This document shows positions 56,444-64,000 of a stretch of 64,000 nucleotides of DNA, one piece after another. Below the pieces are notes generated by a model that worked only from the letters and a program-made list of their open reading frames with translations, made no database searches and was not told the origin of the DNA. Source of the DNA: Helicobacter cynogastricus. GTDB lineage: Bacteria; Campylobacterota; Campylobacteria; Campylobacterales; Helicobacteraceae. The DNA lies in the NCBI RefSeq assembly GCF_900197855.1, contig NZ_FZMQ01000015.1:128649-192648 (forward strand), given 5' to 3'. A program made the translations under genes and the position numbers. Each line of letters begins with the position of its first letter. The first letter of the stretch is position 1.

Positions 56444-57553
56444 ATGCCCCAAAAGTTAAGGACACTCTTGCACCCTCGTTTTCCCACTAAGCAGATTTCT
56501 ATCGGAGCGGTGCGTATTGGGGGTAATGCCCCCATTAGCACCCAAAGCATGACCTTTAGTCAAACCTGCGACATTGAGGCGACTAAAGCCCAAATCGATC
56601 GCCTCAAATTGGCAGGGGCGGATTTGGTGCGCGTGGCTGTGCGCCATAAAAAAGACGCTTCAGCTCTTAAAGAACTTAAAAAAGTTGCCTCTTTGCCTTT
56701 GATTGCTGACATTCACTTTCATCATCACCTAGCCCTGATCGCGGCTGAAAGTGTGGACGCTATCCGTATCAACCCGGGCAATATTGGCGCGCCCACCAAA
56801 ATCAAAGCGGTCGCTCAAGCTTGTAACGCGCGTAATTTGCCCATTCGAATCGGGGTTAATGGGGGGAGCTTAGAAAAACCCTTTGAGCTCAAATATGGGG
56901 CAACCCCTGAGGGGATGGTGCAATCCGCCCTATATAATATTAAACTCTTAGAAGATGCCGGCTTTACTAATATTAAAATTTCTCTGAAAGCTAGCGATGT
57001 GGAGCGCACAATCAGGGCTTACCAACAATTACGCCCCCTAGTGCCCTACCCCTTTCACTTGGGGGTAACAGAGGCGGGGAGTTTGTTCCACTCCAGCATT
57101 AAAAGCGCGATGGCCTTAGGGCAATTGTTACGCGAGGGGATTGGAGACACCATGCGCGTGTCTATCACAGGAGAGCTTGAGGAAGAGATTCGCGTAGCTA
57201 AGGCGATTTTGCGCTATAGTGGGCGGCAAAAAGAAGGCATTACTTTTATTTCCTGTCCCACCTGCGGGCGCATTGAATCAAACTTAGTGGCCATGATGCG
57301 TGAGGTAGAACAACGCCTAGCCCATATTAAAATCCCCTTAGATGTGAGCGTGATGGGTTGTGTGGTGAACGCGTTAGGAGAGGCCAAACATGCCGATATA
57401 GCCATCGCCTTTGGCAAAAAAAGCGGGCTGATCATCAAAAAGGGCAAGGTGATTCACAAGCTCCCCGAAGACCAGCTTTTAGAAACCTTTGTTTTTGAAG
57501 TGCAAACCCTAGCCTTAGAACAAGAAAAAGAGGAAAACCATGCAAAAATTTAA
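56444..57553 (+). CDS. ispG: 4-hydroxy-3-methylbut-2-enyl diphosphate synthase (IspG/GcpE)
   Basis: A 369-residue [4Fe-4S] enzyme of the MEP isoprenoid pathway. A TIM-barrel N-terminal domain ([44 protein letters not shown]) is followed by the cluster-binding [10 protein letters not shown] and [15 protein letters not shown]. The ATG lies 5 bp after the ATPase stop. It overlaps dapD by 14 bp. Confidence 0.97.
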   Translation: MPQKLRTLLHPRFPTKQISIGAVRIGGNAPISTQSMTFSQTCDIEATKAQIDRLKLAGADLVRVAVRHKKDASALKELKKVASLPLIADIHFHHHLALIAAESVDAIRINPGNIGAPTKIKAVAQACNARNLPIRIGVNGGSLEKPFELKYGATPEGMVQSALYNIKLLEDAGFTNIKISLKASDVERTIRAYQQLRPLVPYPFHLGVTEAGSLFHSSIKSAMALGQLLREGIGDTMRVSITGELEEEIRVAKAILRYSGRQKEGITFISCPTCGRIESNLVAMMREVEQRLAHIKIPLDVSVMGCVVNALGEAKHADIAIAFGKKSGLIIKKGKVIHKLPEDQLLETFVFEVQTLALEQEKEENHAKI

Positions 57554-58820
57554 GCTCTTTGTGAGTGATTATCAGAATTCACCTAATTATAGAAAACCCC
57601 TAGCTTTTGGGATTGCTAAAATCCAGCGTGGACAAAAGAGTGCCAAGCCCTTGTGCGCTACTTTCCCCGTTTTAAACTGGGGCGAGGAATGTTTAGGCTC
57701 ATATGCGGTCTTTATGGAGTCTATTAAGCACTGCCCACCTTTATATGTGCAAGAAGATCTAAAAAGCGAGGCGGTCTATGGGATTGATAAAAACTTTATC
57801 CATCGCGCCCTAGAACTCTACTCCCCTTTTTTACAAGAGGTCTTGCATGATAAAAACAGCCATAAAAACATCCAAGTGATTTTAGAGTTGGCTAAAGTCT
57901 TAAACCGCAACCAACTTTACACTCCTTTGGTGCAGGAAGTACGCCCTAGTTGCGAGATCTCTACCAAAGAACACACGGCAAGTTTTTCTACGCAGTATTA
58001 TCATAATTACCATTTAGTGGTAATTTATGAGGATAAAGCATGTGCAAGTTTAGAGAGTGCTTACATGAAGCTCTTAGCCCTCTCACTAGGCAAAGCCCCC
58101 CTGCGCAGTCTGAATTTAGAGGGGGTTTTTGGACTCTTGCCTAATGTGGCTTGGAGTGATAACACTGCCTATGAATTAGAATGGCTCAGAGATGAGGAAG
58201 TACGCCTTAAAATGCAAGGAGAGTATCCACGCATTGACTTCATTGATAAATTCCCTCGCTATTTGATGCAAGTCCTGCCTCAAGTGGATAATATCCGTCT
58301 GCTTGATAGCTCTAAAACACGCTTTGGGGCATATTTGGGCAAGGGGGGCTATACCCAAATGCCCGGAGCCAGTTACATTAACTTTAATGCGGGCGTGGAG
58401 GGGGCTTGTATGAATGAGGGGCGTATTAGCTCTTCAGTGGTCGTGGGTGAAGGCACAGACATTGGCGGGGGAGCGAGCGTGTTAGGCGTGCTCTCTGGAG
58501 GCAATAGCCAACCTATTAGCATTGGCAAGAATTGTTTGTTGGGGGCTAATTGTGTGCTGGGAATTAGCCTAGGAGATGGCTGTATTGTGGATGCGGGCAT
58601 TGGGGTTTTAGCCGGGACCATTTTTGAAATCACCCTTAAGAGCGCGCAGGAACTCCAAAAGATCAACCCGAATTTCACGCCCAAAGCAGAGGGACTTTAT
58701 AAAGGTAAGGAGCTCTCTGGAATGCATGGCTTGCACTTCAGACAGGAGAGTCAGAGCGGGAAAATGATCGCTTTTAGAAGTGTGCGTAAGATTGCTTTGA
58801 ATGAAAGTTTACACCACTAA
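57540..58820 (+). CDS. dapD: Tetrahydrodipicolinate N-succinyltransferase (DapD)
   Basis: A 426-residue enzyme of the succinylase lysine/DAP pathway, the step two before DapE (partly visible at the window start). The C-terminal third is a left-handed beta-helix ([64 protein letters not shown]). The N-terminal ~220 residues are the long form found in epsilonproteobacteria. It is coupled to ispG. Confidence 0.94.
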   Translation: MQKFKLFVSDYQNSPNYRKPLAFGIAKIQRGQKSAKPLCATFPVLNWGEECLGSYAVFMESIKHCPPLYVQEDLKSEAVYGIDKNFIHRALELYSPFLQEVLHDKNSHKNIQVILELAKVLNRNQLYTPLVQEVRPSCEISTKEHTASFSTQYYHNYHLVVIYEDKACASLESAYMKLLALSLGKAPLRSLNLEGVFGLLPNVAWSDNTAYELEWLRDEEVRLKMQGEYPRIDFIDKFPRYLMQVLPQVDNIRLLDSSKTRFGAYLGKGGYTQMPGASYINFNAGVEGACMNEGRISSSVVVGEGTDIGGGASVLGVLSGGNSQPISIGKNCLLGANCVLGISLGDGCIVDAGIGVLAGTIFEITLKSAQELQKINPNFTPKAEGLYKGKELSGMHGLHFRQESQSGKMIAFRSVRKIALNESLHH

Positions 58821-58863
58821 GTTTTGTGTTAATATACAAACTCAAGTTTTCTAAGGGGTTTGT

Positions 58864-59925
58864 ATGGTTTATTTAAATGTCGCATTGCGGGGGTTGCTAG
58901 GGTTACTCTTGTGTGTATTTTGGCTTGAGGCCGCCGATTCTACTTCAACTCCTCAACCCTCTCAAAATTCTCAAGAAACGCCTGTCCCACCCCCAACCCC
59001 TCCTAAAACTCCCCCTACTTTGCAACAACCCCCCGCCACACCACCTATGACCGATCGCCTCACGCCTCCAGCAATGGCTCAGGACGCTTTGAGTGCAGGG
59101 ATCACGGCTGTGAAGCGCGGGGATTATAAGAGCGCATTCAGATTGTTTGTGCAATCTTGCGATCAGGGCAATCCGGCCGGATGTTTTGCTGTGGGCACTA
59201 TGTATTCTAATGGTGTGGGGATACAAGTAGATATGGACAAAGCGCAACGCTATTACGAATTGGGTTGTTCTGGGGGGGATGCGAGCGCGTGTGCAGACCT
59301 AGCCCAAGTCTATGATTCTAAAAAACAAGCCACCTTAGACGATAAAGAAAAGGCCGCCCAGCTTTATGCGGTGGGATGTTCTGGAGGGGATGTCTTGGCC
59401 TGCAATAACTTAGGTTGGATGTATGCTAATGGCGTGGGTGTACCTAAGAATTATTATAAGGCGATTGATTATTACAAATACGCATGTGAACACGGAAGTG
59501 ATTTAGGTTGCTATAATTTGGGCTTGATGTCTAATGTAAAAAATATTTATGGCTTCAATAAAGCGCAACTGAGCAATGTAGATTTAAATTATTTGGCATG
59601 TAATGCGGGGGACATTCAGGGCTGTGCTAATTTGGGTTGGATTTATGCTAAGGGTGAGCAGGGAGTACCTGTGAATAATTTCTTTGCAGCCAAGTATTTT
59701 GAAAAAGCTTGTCAGGGGGGTAATCTTTCAGGGTGTAATAATTTAGGTGTTCTTTATCAAAAAGGTTTGGGTGTGCCTCAAAACGATCAGAGGGCACTAG
59801 ACTTATTCTCGTATGTCTGCAATTATGGTCTGCAGTCAGGGTGTGATAATTATAGCCTTTTTAAAGAAAAACTTCTTAAGGCCAATCCCAATTACGGGCG
59901 ACTTTTCATGTCTTTGGAACGCTAA
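58864..59925 (+). CDS. Sel1-repeat (SLR) cysteine-rich protein of the Hcp family
   Basis: A 353-residue secreted protein. A signal peptide (LLGLLLCVFWLEAAD) and a Pro/Thr-rich linker (~28-75) are followed by six or seven Sel1-like repeats of about 36 residues. These include GCFAVGTMYSNGVG, ACNNLGWMYANGVGVPKN and GCNNLGVLYQKGLGVPQN. Each repeat carries a pair of cysteines spaced as in the disulfide-bridged Hcp proteins of H. pylori. One repeat (NVKNIYGFNKAQ) is degenerate. Hcp proteins are secreted and immunogenic. It follows dapD, as in H. pylori (HP0628, from memory). Confidence 0.88.
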   Translation: MVYLNVALRGLLGLLLCVFWLEAADSTSTPQPSQNSQETPVPPPTPPKTPPTLQQPPATPPMTDRLTPPAMAQDALSAGITAVKRGDYKSAFRLFVQSCDQGNPAGCFAVGTMYSNGVGIQVDMDKAQRYYELGCSGGDASACADLAQVYDSKKQATLDDKEKAAQLYAVGCSGGDVLACNNLGWMYANGVGVPKNYYKAIDYYKYACEHGSDLGCYNLGLMSNVKNIYGFNKAQLSNVDLNYLACNAGDIQGCANLGWIYAKGEQGVPVNNFFAAKYFEKACQGGNLSGCNNLGVLYQKGLGVPQNDQRALDLFSYVCNYGLQSGCDNYSLFKEKLLKANPNYGRLFMSLER

Positions 59926-60197
59926 AGAATTTTGGGCACAATGAAATATCCCTCTTGGACGCGAGGCGCGTGAGACAAGATGTCTACAGAGATTGAGGGA
60001 GCGTGTGTGGGCGTGTCCGCTCTTAAAGGAGTGGGGGGTTGCTCTAGGGGAGGTGTGTTTTCTAGGTCTAGGGTTTCTAAAGCTTCCATGAAGACTAGGA
60101 TTTCCTCTAAATGCTCTTGAATTTGGGGGTCATCGATTTCTAACATGGAGAGCTGGGCCAGTTTGTGAAGCAGGGGTTCATCAATGTGCATAGACAT
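59922..60197 (-). CDS. gatC: Aspartyl/glutamyl-tRNA amidotransferase subunit C
   Basis: A 91-residue stabilising subunit of GatCAB, which amidates mischarged Glu-tRNA(Gln) and Asp-tRNA(Asn). HIDEPLLHKLAQLSMLEID and LEEILVFMEALETLDLENT, ending with VQEGYFIVPKIL, fit the family. It is convergent with the hcp-like gene (4-bp overlap). gatA and gatB are not nearby. Confidence 0.92.
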   Translation of the reverse strand: MSMHIDEPLLHKLAQLSMLEIDDPQIQEHLEEILVFMEALETLDLENTPPLEQPPTPLRADTPTHAPSISVDILSHAPRVQEGYFIVPKIL

Positions 60198-60250
60198 CCT
60201 TTTTTAGAGACATTTTACCATGTCTTAAGCACAGATATAAAGAGGTTTTA

Positions 60251-61633
60251 ATGCAATTTGTCTATTCAAGCACGCGAGAATTAGATACGCGTACCCAAGA
60301 AAAGTTTTATTTGAGCACAGAACTCTTAATGGAGAATGCAGCTATGGCTCTCCGTCAAGCGATTTATAGATACCCATCTCAGCGCGTGCTCGTGGTGTGC
60401 GGAGGGGGCGATAATGGAGGCGATGGCTACGCTTTAGCGCGGCATCTGCAAGGAAGTGCTTATGAGGTGGGTTGCTATGCGCACAAACCCCCTAAAAGCC
60501 TGCTCTGCCAACTCCAATTTGAGCGCGCACAGCGCGCTGGGGTGTGCATGCTAGATCAAATAGAGTCTTGTGGGATTGTATTAGATTGCCTCTATGGTTC
60601 GGGTTTTAAAGGGGAATTAAGCGCGTGCGATCAAGATTTGATCGCACGCCTAAATGCCATAGAGGGGATTAAGATCGCCTGCGATGTACCCAGTGGGATC
60701 GACTCTAAGGGGCGCGTGGGCAACAACGCCTTTAAAGCAGATATAACTATTAGCATGGGCGCACTTAAAGCCGCGCTCTTTAGTGATGTGGCTAAGGATT
60801 TTGTGGGAGAAATTATCGTGGGGGATTTGGGGGTGGGACGGGGGTTGTATGAAGAACCTAGTAATCTCTTTTTGCTCGAAGAAAAAGATTTGATCTTACC
60901 CCTGCGCTCTAAGCACAATGTACACAAGGGCTATTTTGGGCATGTGGGCGTGTGGGTGGGGACACAAAGGGGAGCGGGCTTTTTAGCTGGCTTAGCTGCG
61001 CTCAAATTTGGAGCGGGTTTGGTGAGCGTGCTAGGAGAGAGGGTGCTCGCAGAGCAAAAACCCTTAGAGTTGATGTATACCCATGACATTCCCTCCCAAG
61101 CAAACGCGTTTATAATGGGCATGGGCATGGGCACACCTCCTCCATGCCTTGAACAGATGCTAGAACAAGCCCCATGCGTGCTGGATGCAGACATGTTTTA
61201 CCTGCCCCATCTCAAGGAGATTTTAGAGGGCTCTAGCCAACTTGTGCTAACCCCCCACCCTAAGGAATTCACAAGCTTGCTCAATGCGGTGGGCTTTAAA
61301 GTGGAATTGCCTCAGGTGCTAGAATCGCGCTTAGAATATTTGCACGCCTTTAGCGATGCCTATCCGCATGTAGTGGTGTTGCTCAAGGGGACTAACACTT
61401 ATATTGCTCACCATGGACAAATTTATATCAACAATTTGGGCGCGCCCTCTTTAGCTAAGGGGGGAAGCGGAGATGTATTAGCGGGCATGGTGGGCGCATT
61501 ACTCGCACAGGGTTATAGCCCTTTAGATGCCGCAATTAGTGCGAGTTTAGCCCACGCTCTAGCAGGGCACTTAAACACACAAAGCTACGCGCTCACTCCT
61601 ATATCTTTAATGGACAATTTAAGTAGGTTGTGA
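60251..61633 (+). CDS. nnr: Bifunctional NAD(P)HX epimerase / ADP-dependent NAD(P)HX dehydratase
   Basis: A 460-residue repair enzyme for hydrated NAD(P)H. The N-terminal YjeF_N epimerase domain (~1-205) has LLMENAAMAL, VVCGGGDNGGDGYALARHL and CDVPSGIDSKGRVG. The C-terminal carbohydrate-kinase-like dehydratase (~225-460) has VLTPHPKEF, VVVLLKGTNTYIA and the active-site LAKGGSGDVLAGMVGALLAQG. It overlaps dnaB by 4 bp. Confidence 0.95.
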   Translation: MQFVYSSTRELDTRTQEKFYLSTELLMENAAMALRQAIYRYPSQRVLVVCGGGDNGGDGYALARHLQGSAYEVGCYAHKPPKSLLCQLQFERAQRAGVCMLDQIESCGIVLDCLYGSGFKGELSACDQDLIARLNAIEGIKIACDVPSGIDSKGRVGNNAFKADITISMGALKAALFSDVAKDFVGEIIVGDLGVGRGLYEEPSNLFLLEEKDLILPLRSKHNVHKGYFGHVGVWVGTQRGAGFLAGLAALKFGAGLVSVLGERVLAEQKPLELMYTHDIPSQANAFIMGMGMGTPPPCLEQMLEQAPCVLDADMFYLPHLKEILEGSSQLVLTPHPKEFTSLLNAVGFKVELPQVLESRLEYLHAFSDAYPHVVVLLKGTNTYIAHHGQIYINNLGAPSLAKGGSGDVLAGMVGALLAQGYSPLDAAISASLAHALAGHLNTQSYALTPISLMDNLSRL

Positions 61634-63135
61634 TGACATTTTCAACAGCGCAAATCCTCCCACCCAAAGACGATTTTATCTTAGATATGGAGCGTATGGT
61701 GCTTGCGGCAATTTTAGAGGGGGATTGTTATGAAGATATGGCAACCTTACTCAAACCAAGTGATTTTTGCTATCCTGCCCATGGTCTTCTTTTCCAACTT
61801 TGCGGACAACTGCATCAAGAAAACCTTCCTATTACGGGCCAAATTCTCCTCCATAAACTTTCTGACAAAAAAGATGAAAAAGCCCTCCTTGAAGTGATGG
61901 CCACATCTCCAGTTGTGCACTTAGAACCTTATATTGAGGCCATTAAGCAAGAATCCATGCGCCGTTCTCTTTTGAGAATTTGCATGGATGGGCGTGAACA
62001 ATGCTATGCTCAACGCCCTAGCGCACAGATTTTAGACAACTTAGAGCGGGAAATTTATGCCCTCTCTGTGCAAAGCGTGCGTGGGGGGTTTAAAGACACG
62101 CGAGCAGTTGTCAAAACCACGATGGACATGATTTATGAGGCCAAACTTAGGGGCAATAGTCAAATTTTGGGCCTGGATACAGGCTTTAGCGATCTCAACC
62201 GCTACACTGCTGGGTTTCAAAAGGGGGATTTAATTGTAGTGGGGGCGCGCCCGGCAATGGGCAAGACAAGTTTTGTGCTCAATATCACTCAAACTACTCT
62301 CAATCACAATAAGGGTGTGGCGTTTTTTAGTATGGAAATGGGCGCAGAGCAACTGATGTTGCGTTTGCTTTCAAGTTTGGCTTCTGTATATGCTTATGAC
62401 CTTAAAATAGGCCGTCTTCAAGACCATCAGTGGGAACAATTAACCTTAAGCGCACAAAGATTGAACGATAAATCTTTGTTTATTGATGATACTAGCATGC
62501 TCACTTTAGAACATGTCCGCTCCAAGATGCGCCAAATCAAGGCCCAGCACCCAGAAATTGCTCTAGTCATCATTGATTACATTCAGTTGATGTCTAGCAA
62601 TCATACCGAACTGCCCCGCCACGCCCAGATTTCTGAGATTTCGCGTGGGTTGAAAGTCTTAGCCCGCGAATTAGAAATTCCCATCATTGCCCTAAGTCAG
62701 CTCAATAGATCGCTAGAGAGTCGCGAGGATAAACGCCCCATTCTCTCCGATCTTAAGGAGAGCGGGGCGATTGAACAAGATGCCGATCAAGTGCTCTTTC
62801 TCTACCGCGATGAGGTTTATAAACACCGCGCCCAAAACGATCTCTTGGCCAAATTGCGCAAAGATGGCAAACATGAAGAGGTTAAAAAACTCGAAGCTCA
62901 AATTGACACTCAGCGCAAAGAGGAGTTTCAGCGCAATCAGGGCGTGGAGGATGCTGAGATTATTCTAGCCAAGAATCGCAATGGAGACATTGGGACAATT
63001 AAAATCGTCTTTAACAAGCCCTATACTCGCTTTGAAGATCGCAAGGCTAAAGATAATCCCCAACAAGAGGAGGTACAAATACCCACAAAGTTTACTCCTG
63101 CCAGTGAGCTGACCCCTGCTAGCGAGCTATTTTGA
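61630..63135 (+). CDS. dnaB: Replicative DNA helicase DnaB
   Basis: A 501-residue hexameric helicase. It has an N-terminal DnaG-interaction domain (~10-115), a linker, and a RecA-like motor with Walker A GARPAMGKTSF, FSMEMGAEQLMLRLLS, and Walker B VIIDYIQLM. No intein or large insertion is seen, though the region RKDGKHEEVKKLEAQIDTQRKEEF (~415-440) is an extra charged segment. It starts within the end of nnr and overlaps comEC. Confidence 0.97.
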   Translation: MMTFSTAQILPPKDDFILDMERMVLAAILEGDCYEDMATLLKPSDFCYPAHGLLFQLCGQLHQENLPITGQILLHKLSDKKDEKALLEVMATSPVVHLEPYIEAIKQESMRRSLLRICMDGREQCYAQRPSAQILDNLEREIYALSVQSVRGGFKDTRAVVKTTMDMIYEAKLRGNSQILGLDTGFSDLNRYTAGFQKGDLIVVGARPAMGKTSFVLNITQTTLNHNKGVAFFSMEMGAEQLMLRLLSSLASVYAYDLKIGRLQDHQWEQLTLSAQRLNDKSLFIDDTSMLTLEHVRSKMRQIKAQHPEIALVIIDYIQLMSSNHTELPRHAQISEISRGLKVLARELEIPIIALSQLNRSLESREDKRPILSDLKESGAIEQDADQVLFLYRDEVYKHRAQNDLLAKLRKDGKHEEVKKLEAQIDTQRKEEFQRNQGVEDAEIILAKNRNGDIGTIKIVFNKPYTRFEDRKAKDNPQQEEVQIPTKFTPASELTPASELF

Positions 63136-64000
63136 CCTTTATTAAAACTTCTACTTTTCATATCTCTTTGATACAAACACCCCTAGAGTGGTTGTGTGTC
63201 TTTGTCTTTTTAGGAAGTGTGGGGGGTGTGAGTCTGTATGTCAAATACGCCCAATACCAGCATTTTCAATCCAAAAAGCCCGTGAGTTTGCACGCGCGGG
63301 TGCGCTTGCAGTATATTAAACAGGACGCGCAGGGGCGATCCTATTTTGTCCTGCAACTCAAAGACGCGTGGGGGAATGTCTTTTACACCACCAGCAAAGA
63401 AAAACTTAAGGATTTAAGCCATGCGCAAGTGCGCGCCTATGGCAAAATGAGCCCTTCTTGCTCCTTTTGGCAATTTTTTAAGTCCTGTTATTTTCAAACC
63501 TTTTATTTGGCCCTAGAACCCAGTCAAAACCTGCGCGCGCGCTTGCGCGCTTTTATTAACGCCCAACATACAGACACGCGCATGGGCAACTTCTACAACA
63601 CCCTCTTTTTAGCCGACCCTTTAGACAAATCCACACGAGAGATCGCCATGCGTCTTGGGATCAGCCACATCATCGCTATTAGTGGGTTTCACTTGGGGAT
63701 TTTAGGCGCGTTTTTCTATGGCGCGCTCTTTTTGCTTTATCGCCCCCTCCAACAACGCTTTTTTCCCTACCGTAACGCCCATTATGATTTGGGCGCAGTG
63801 GTGTTTATCTTGCTCTTGGGTTACCTCATCTTGCTCAACTTCCAGCCCTCTTTTTTGCGTGCCTTTGTGATGGCGCTGCTAGGTTTTATCCTCTATTTTT
63901 GCGCCCTTGAGGTCTTCAACTTCGCCCTCTTGGGGCTAGCTGCAGGATTTTGTTTAGCCCTTTTTCCTGGTCTAATTATGAACATAGGTTTCTTGCTCTC
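63132..64000 (+). CDS. comEC: ComEC/Rec2-family DNA-uptake channel, N-terminal part (runs off the window)
   Basis: A frame starting at TTG 63132, overlapping the dnaB stop (TTGA), stays open to the right edge for 289 codons. It begins MTFIKTSTFHISLIQTPLEWL. A transmembrane segment is followed by an OB-fold-like region (VSLHARVRLQYIKQDAQGRSYF) and then the competence domain motif MRLGISHIIAISGFHLGILGA and further membrane segments. ComEC passes single-stranded DNA across the inner membrane in natural transformation. dnaB followed by comEC is the H. pylori order. The TTG start is inferred, since no ATG or GTG lies near the family N-terminus. Confidence 0.88.
   Translation, partial: MTFIKTSTFHISLIQTPLEWLCVFVFLGSVGGVSLYVKYAQYQHFQSKKPVSLHARVRLQYIKQDAQGRSYFVLQLKDAWGNVFYTTSKEKLKDLSHAQVRAYGKMSPSCSFWQFFKSCYFQTFYLALEPSQNLRARLRAFINAQHTDTRMGNFYNTLFLADPLDKSTREIAMRLGISHIIAISGFHLGILGAFFYGALFLLYRPLQQRFFPYRNAHYDLGAVVFILLLGYLILLNFQPSFLRAFVMALLGFILYFCALEVFNFALLGLAAGFCLALFPGLIMNIGFLL

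Noticed and set aside
59272-59278. G7 run in the Hcp-like gene
   Set aside because: Seven Gs encode part of an SLR repeat and are below the length usually associated with fast slippage.

Overview
The window is a piece of an epsilonproteobacterial chromosome, almost certainly a gastric Helicobacter other than H. pylori. The evidence is Helicobacter-typical genes (HsrA, Lpp20, the CrdA/CrdB copper system, a Hof-family outer-membrane protein, a FadL/OmpP1-like protein, a DUF1104 protein, an Hcp-type Sel1-repeat protein), many short homopolymer tracts of the phase-variation type, and a base composition that looks clearly richer in G+C than H. pylori. From memory of H. pylori gene order, the window is a mosaic of blocks that are syntenic internally but joined differently. 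Typical blocks are rpsR-ssb-rpsF-holA, crdA-crdB-czcB-czcA, alr-dagA-dadA-ridA, SPOR-DUF1882-glyA-lysS-cvpA//lnt-lolD, the S10/spc/alpha cluster, ispG-dapD-hcp, and nnr-dnaB-comEC. No rRNA, tRNA, CRISPR array or transposon was recognised.

Layout. 1-0.9 kb: the end of dapE and a YedF/DsrE-like gene. 0.9-1.6 kb: the orphan regulator hsrA. 1.7-2.95 kb: a wrecked N6-adenine methyltransferase. 2.95-6.0 kb: an envelope operon with a FlgP-like lipoprotein, an unknown lipoprotein and a FadL-type porin. 6.1-7.65 kb: an NhaC-type antiporter with a structured leader and a possible upstream reading frame. 7.75-9.3 kb: lpp20, a small lipoprotein and an LpoB-like lipoprotein. 9.4-12.9 kb: rpsR, ssb, rpsF, holA, fumC. 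13.1-18.7 kb: a copper-efflux operon. 18.8-22.2 kb: an unfamiliar operon led by a zinc-ribbon dynamin-like GTPase whose gene carries a G12 tract. 22.2-25.4 kb: carB. 25.5-29.1 kb: two BspA/DUF285-repeat proteins around a DUF1104 gene, the larger one with a long G-rich tract.

29.2-33.3 kb: a D/L-alanine module (Alr racemase, alanine/Na+ symporter, D-amino-acid dehydrogenase, RidA). 33.3-40.2 kb: SPOR protein, DUF1882 protein, glyA, lysS, cvpA and, divergently, lnt and a LolD-like ATPase. 40.2-41.6 kb: a Hof-family porin gene whose 3' end is frameshifted. 41.6-55.2 kb: 29 genes from rpsJ to rplQ (S10, spc and alpha operons fused, with secY, map, infA and rpmJ, and without rpmD). 55.4-63.1 kb: an ATPase, ispG, dapD, an Hcp-like protein, gatC, nnr, dnaB, then the first part of comEC running off the end.

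The most unusual region is 18.8-29.1 kb. It holds two loci with contingency-type homopolymer tracts, one in the dynamin-like GTPase gene and one in a long repeat protein, with only carB and other accessory genes between them. The dynamin operon also contains tandem diverged copies of a helical partner protein, the second apparently split by a one-base slip at an A7 run. This is the best candidate for an undescribed, phase-variable system. Two regulatory observations stand out: the leader of the NhaC gene, and a promoter so close to carB that the mRNA may be leaderless.
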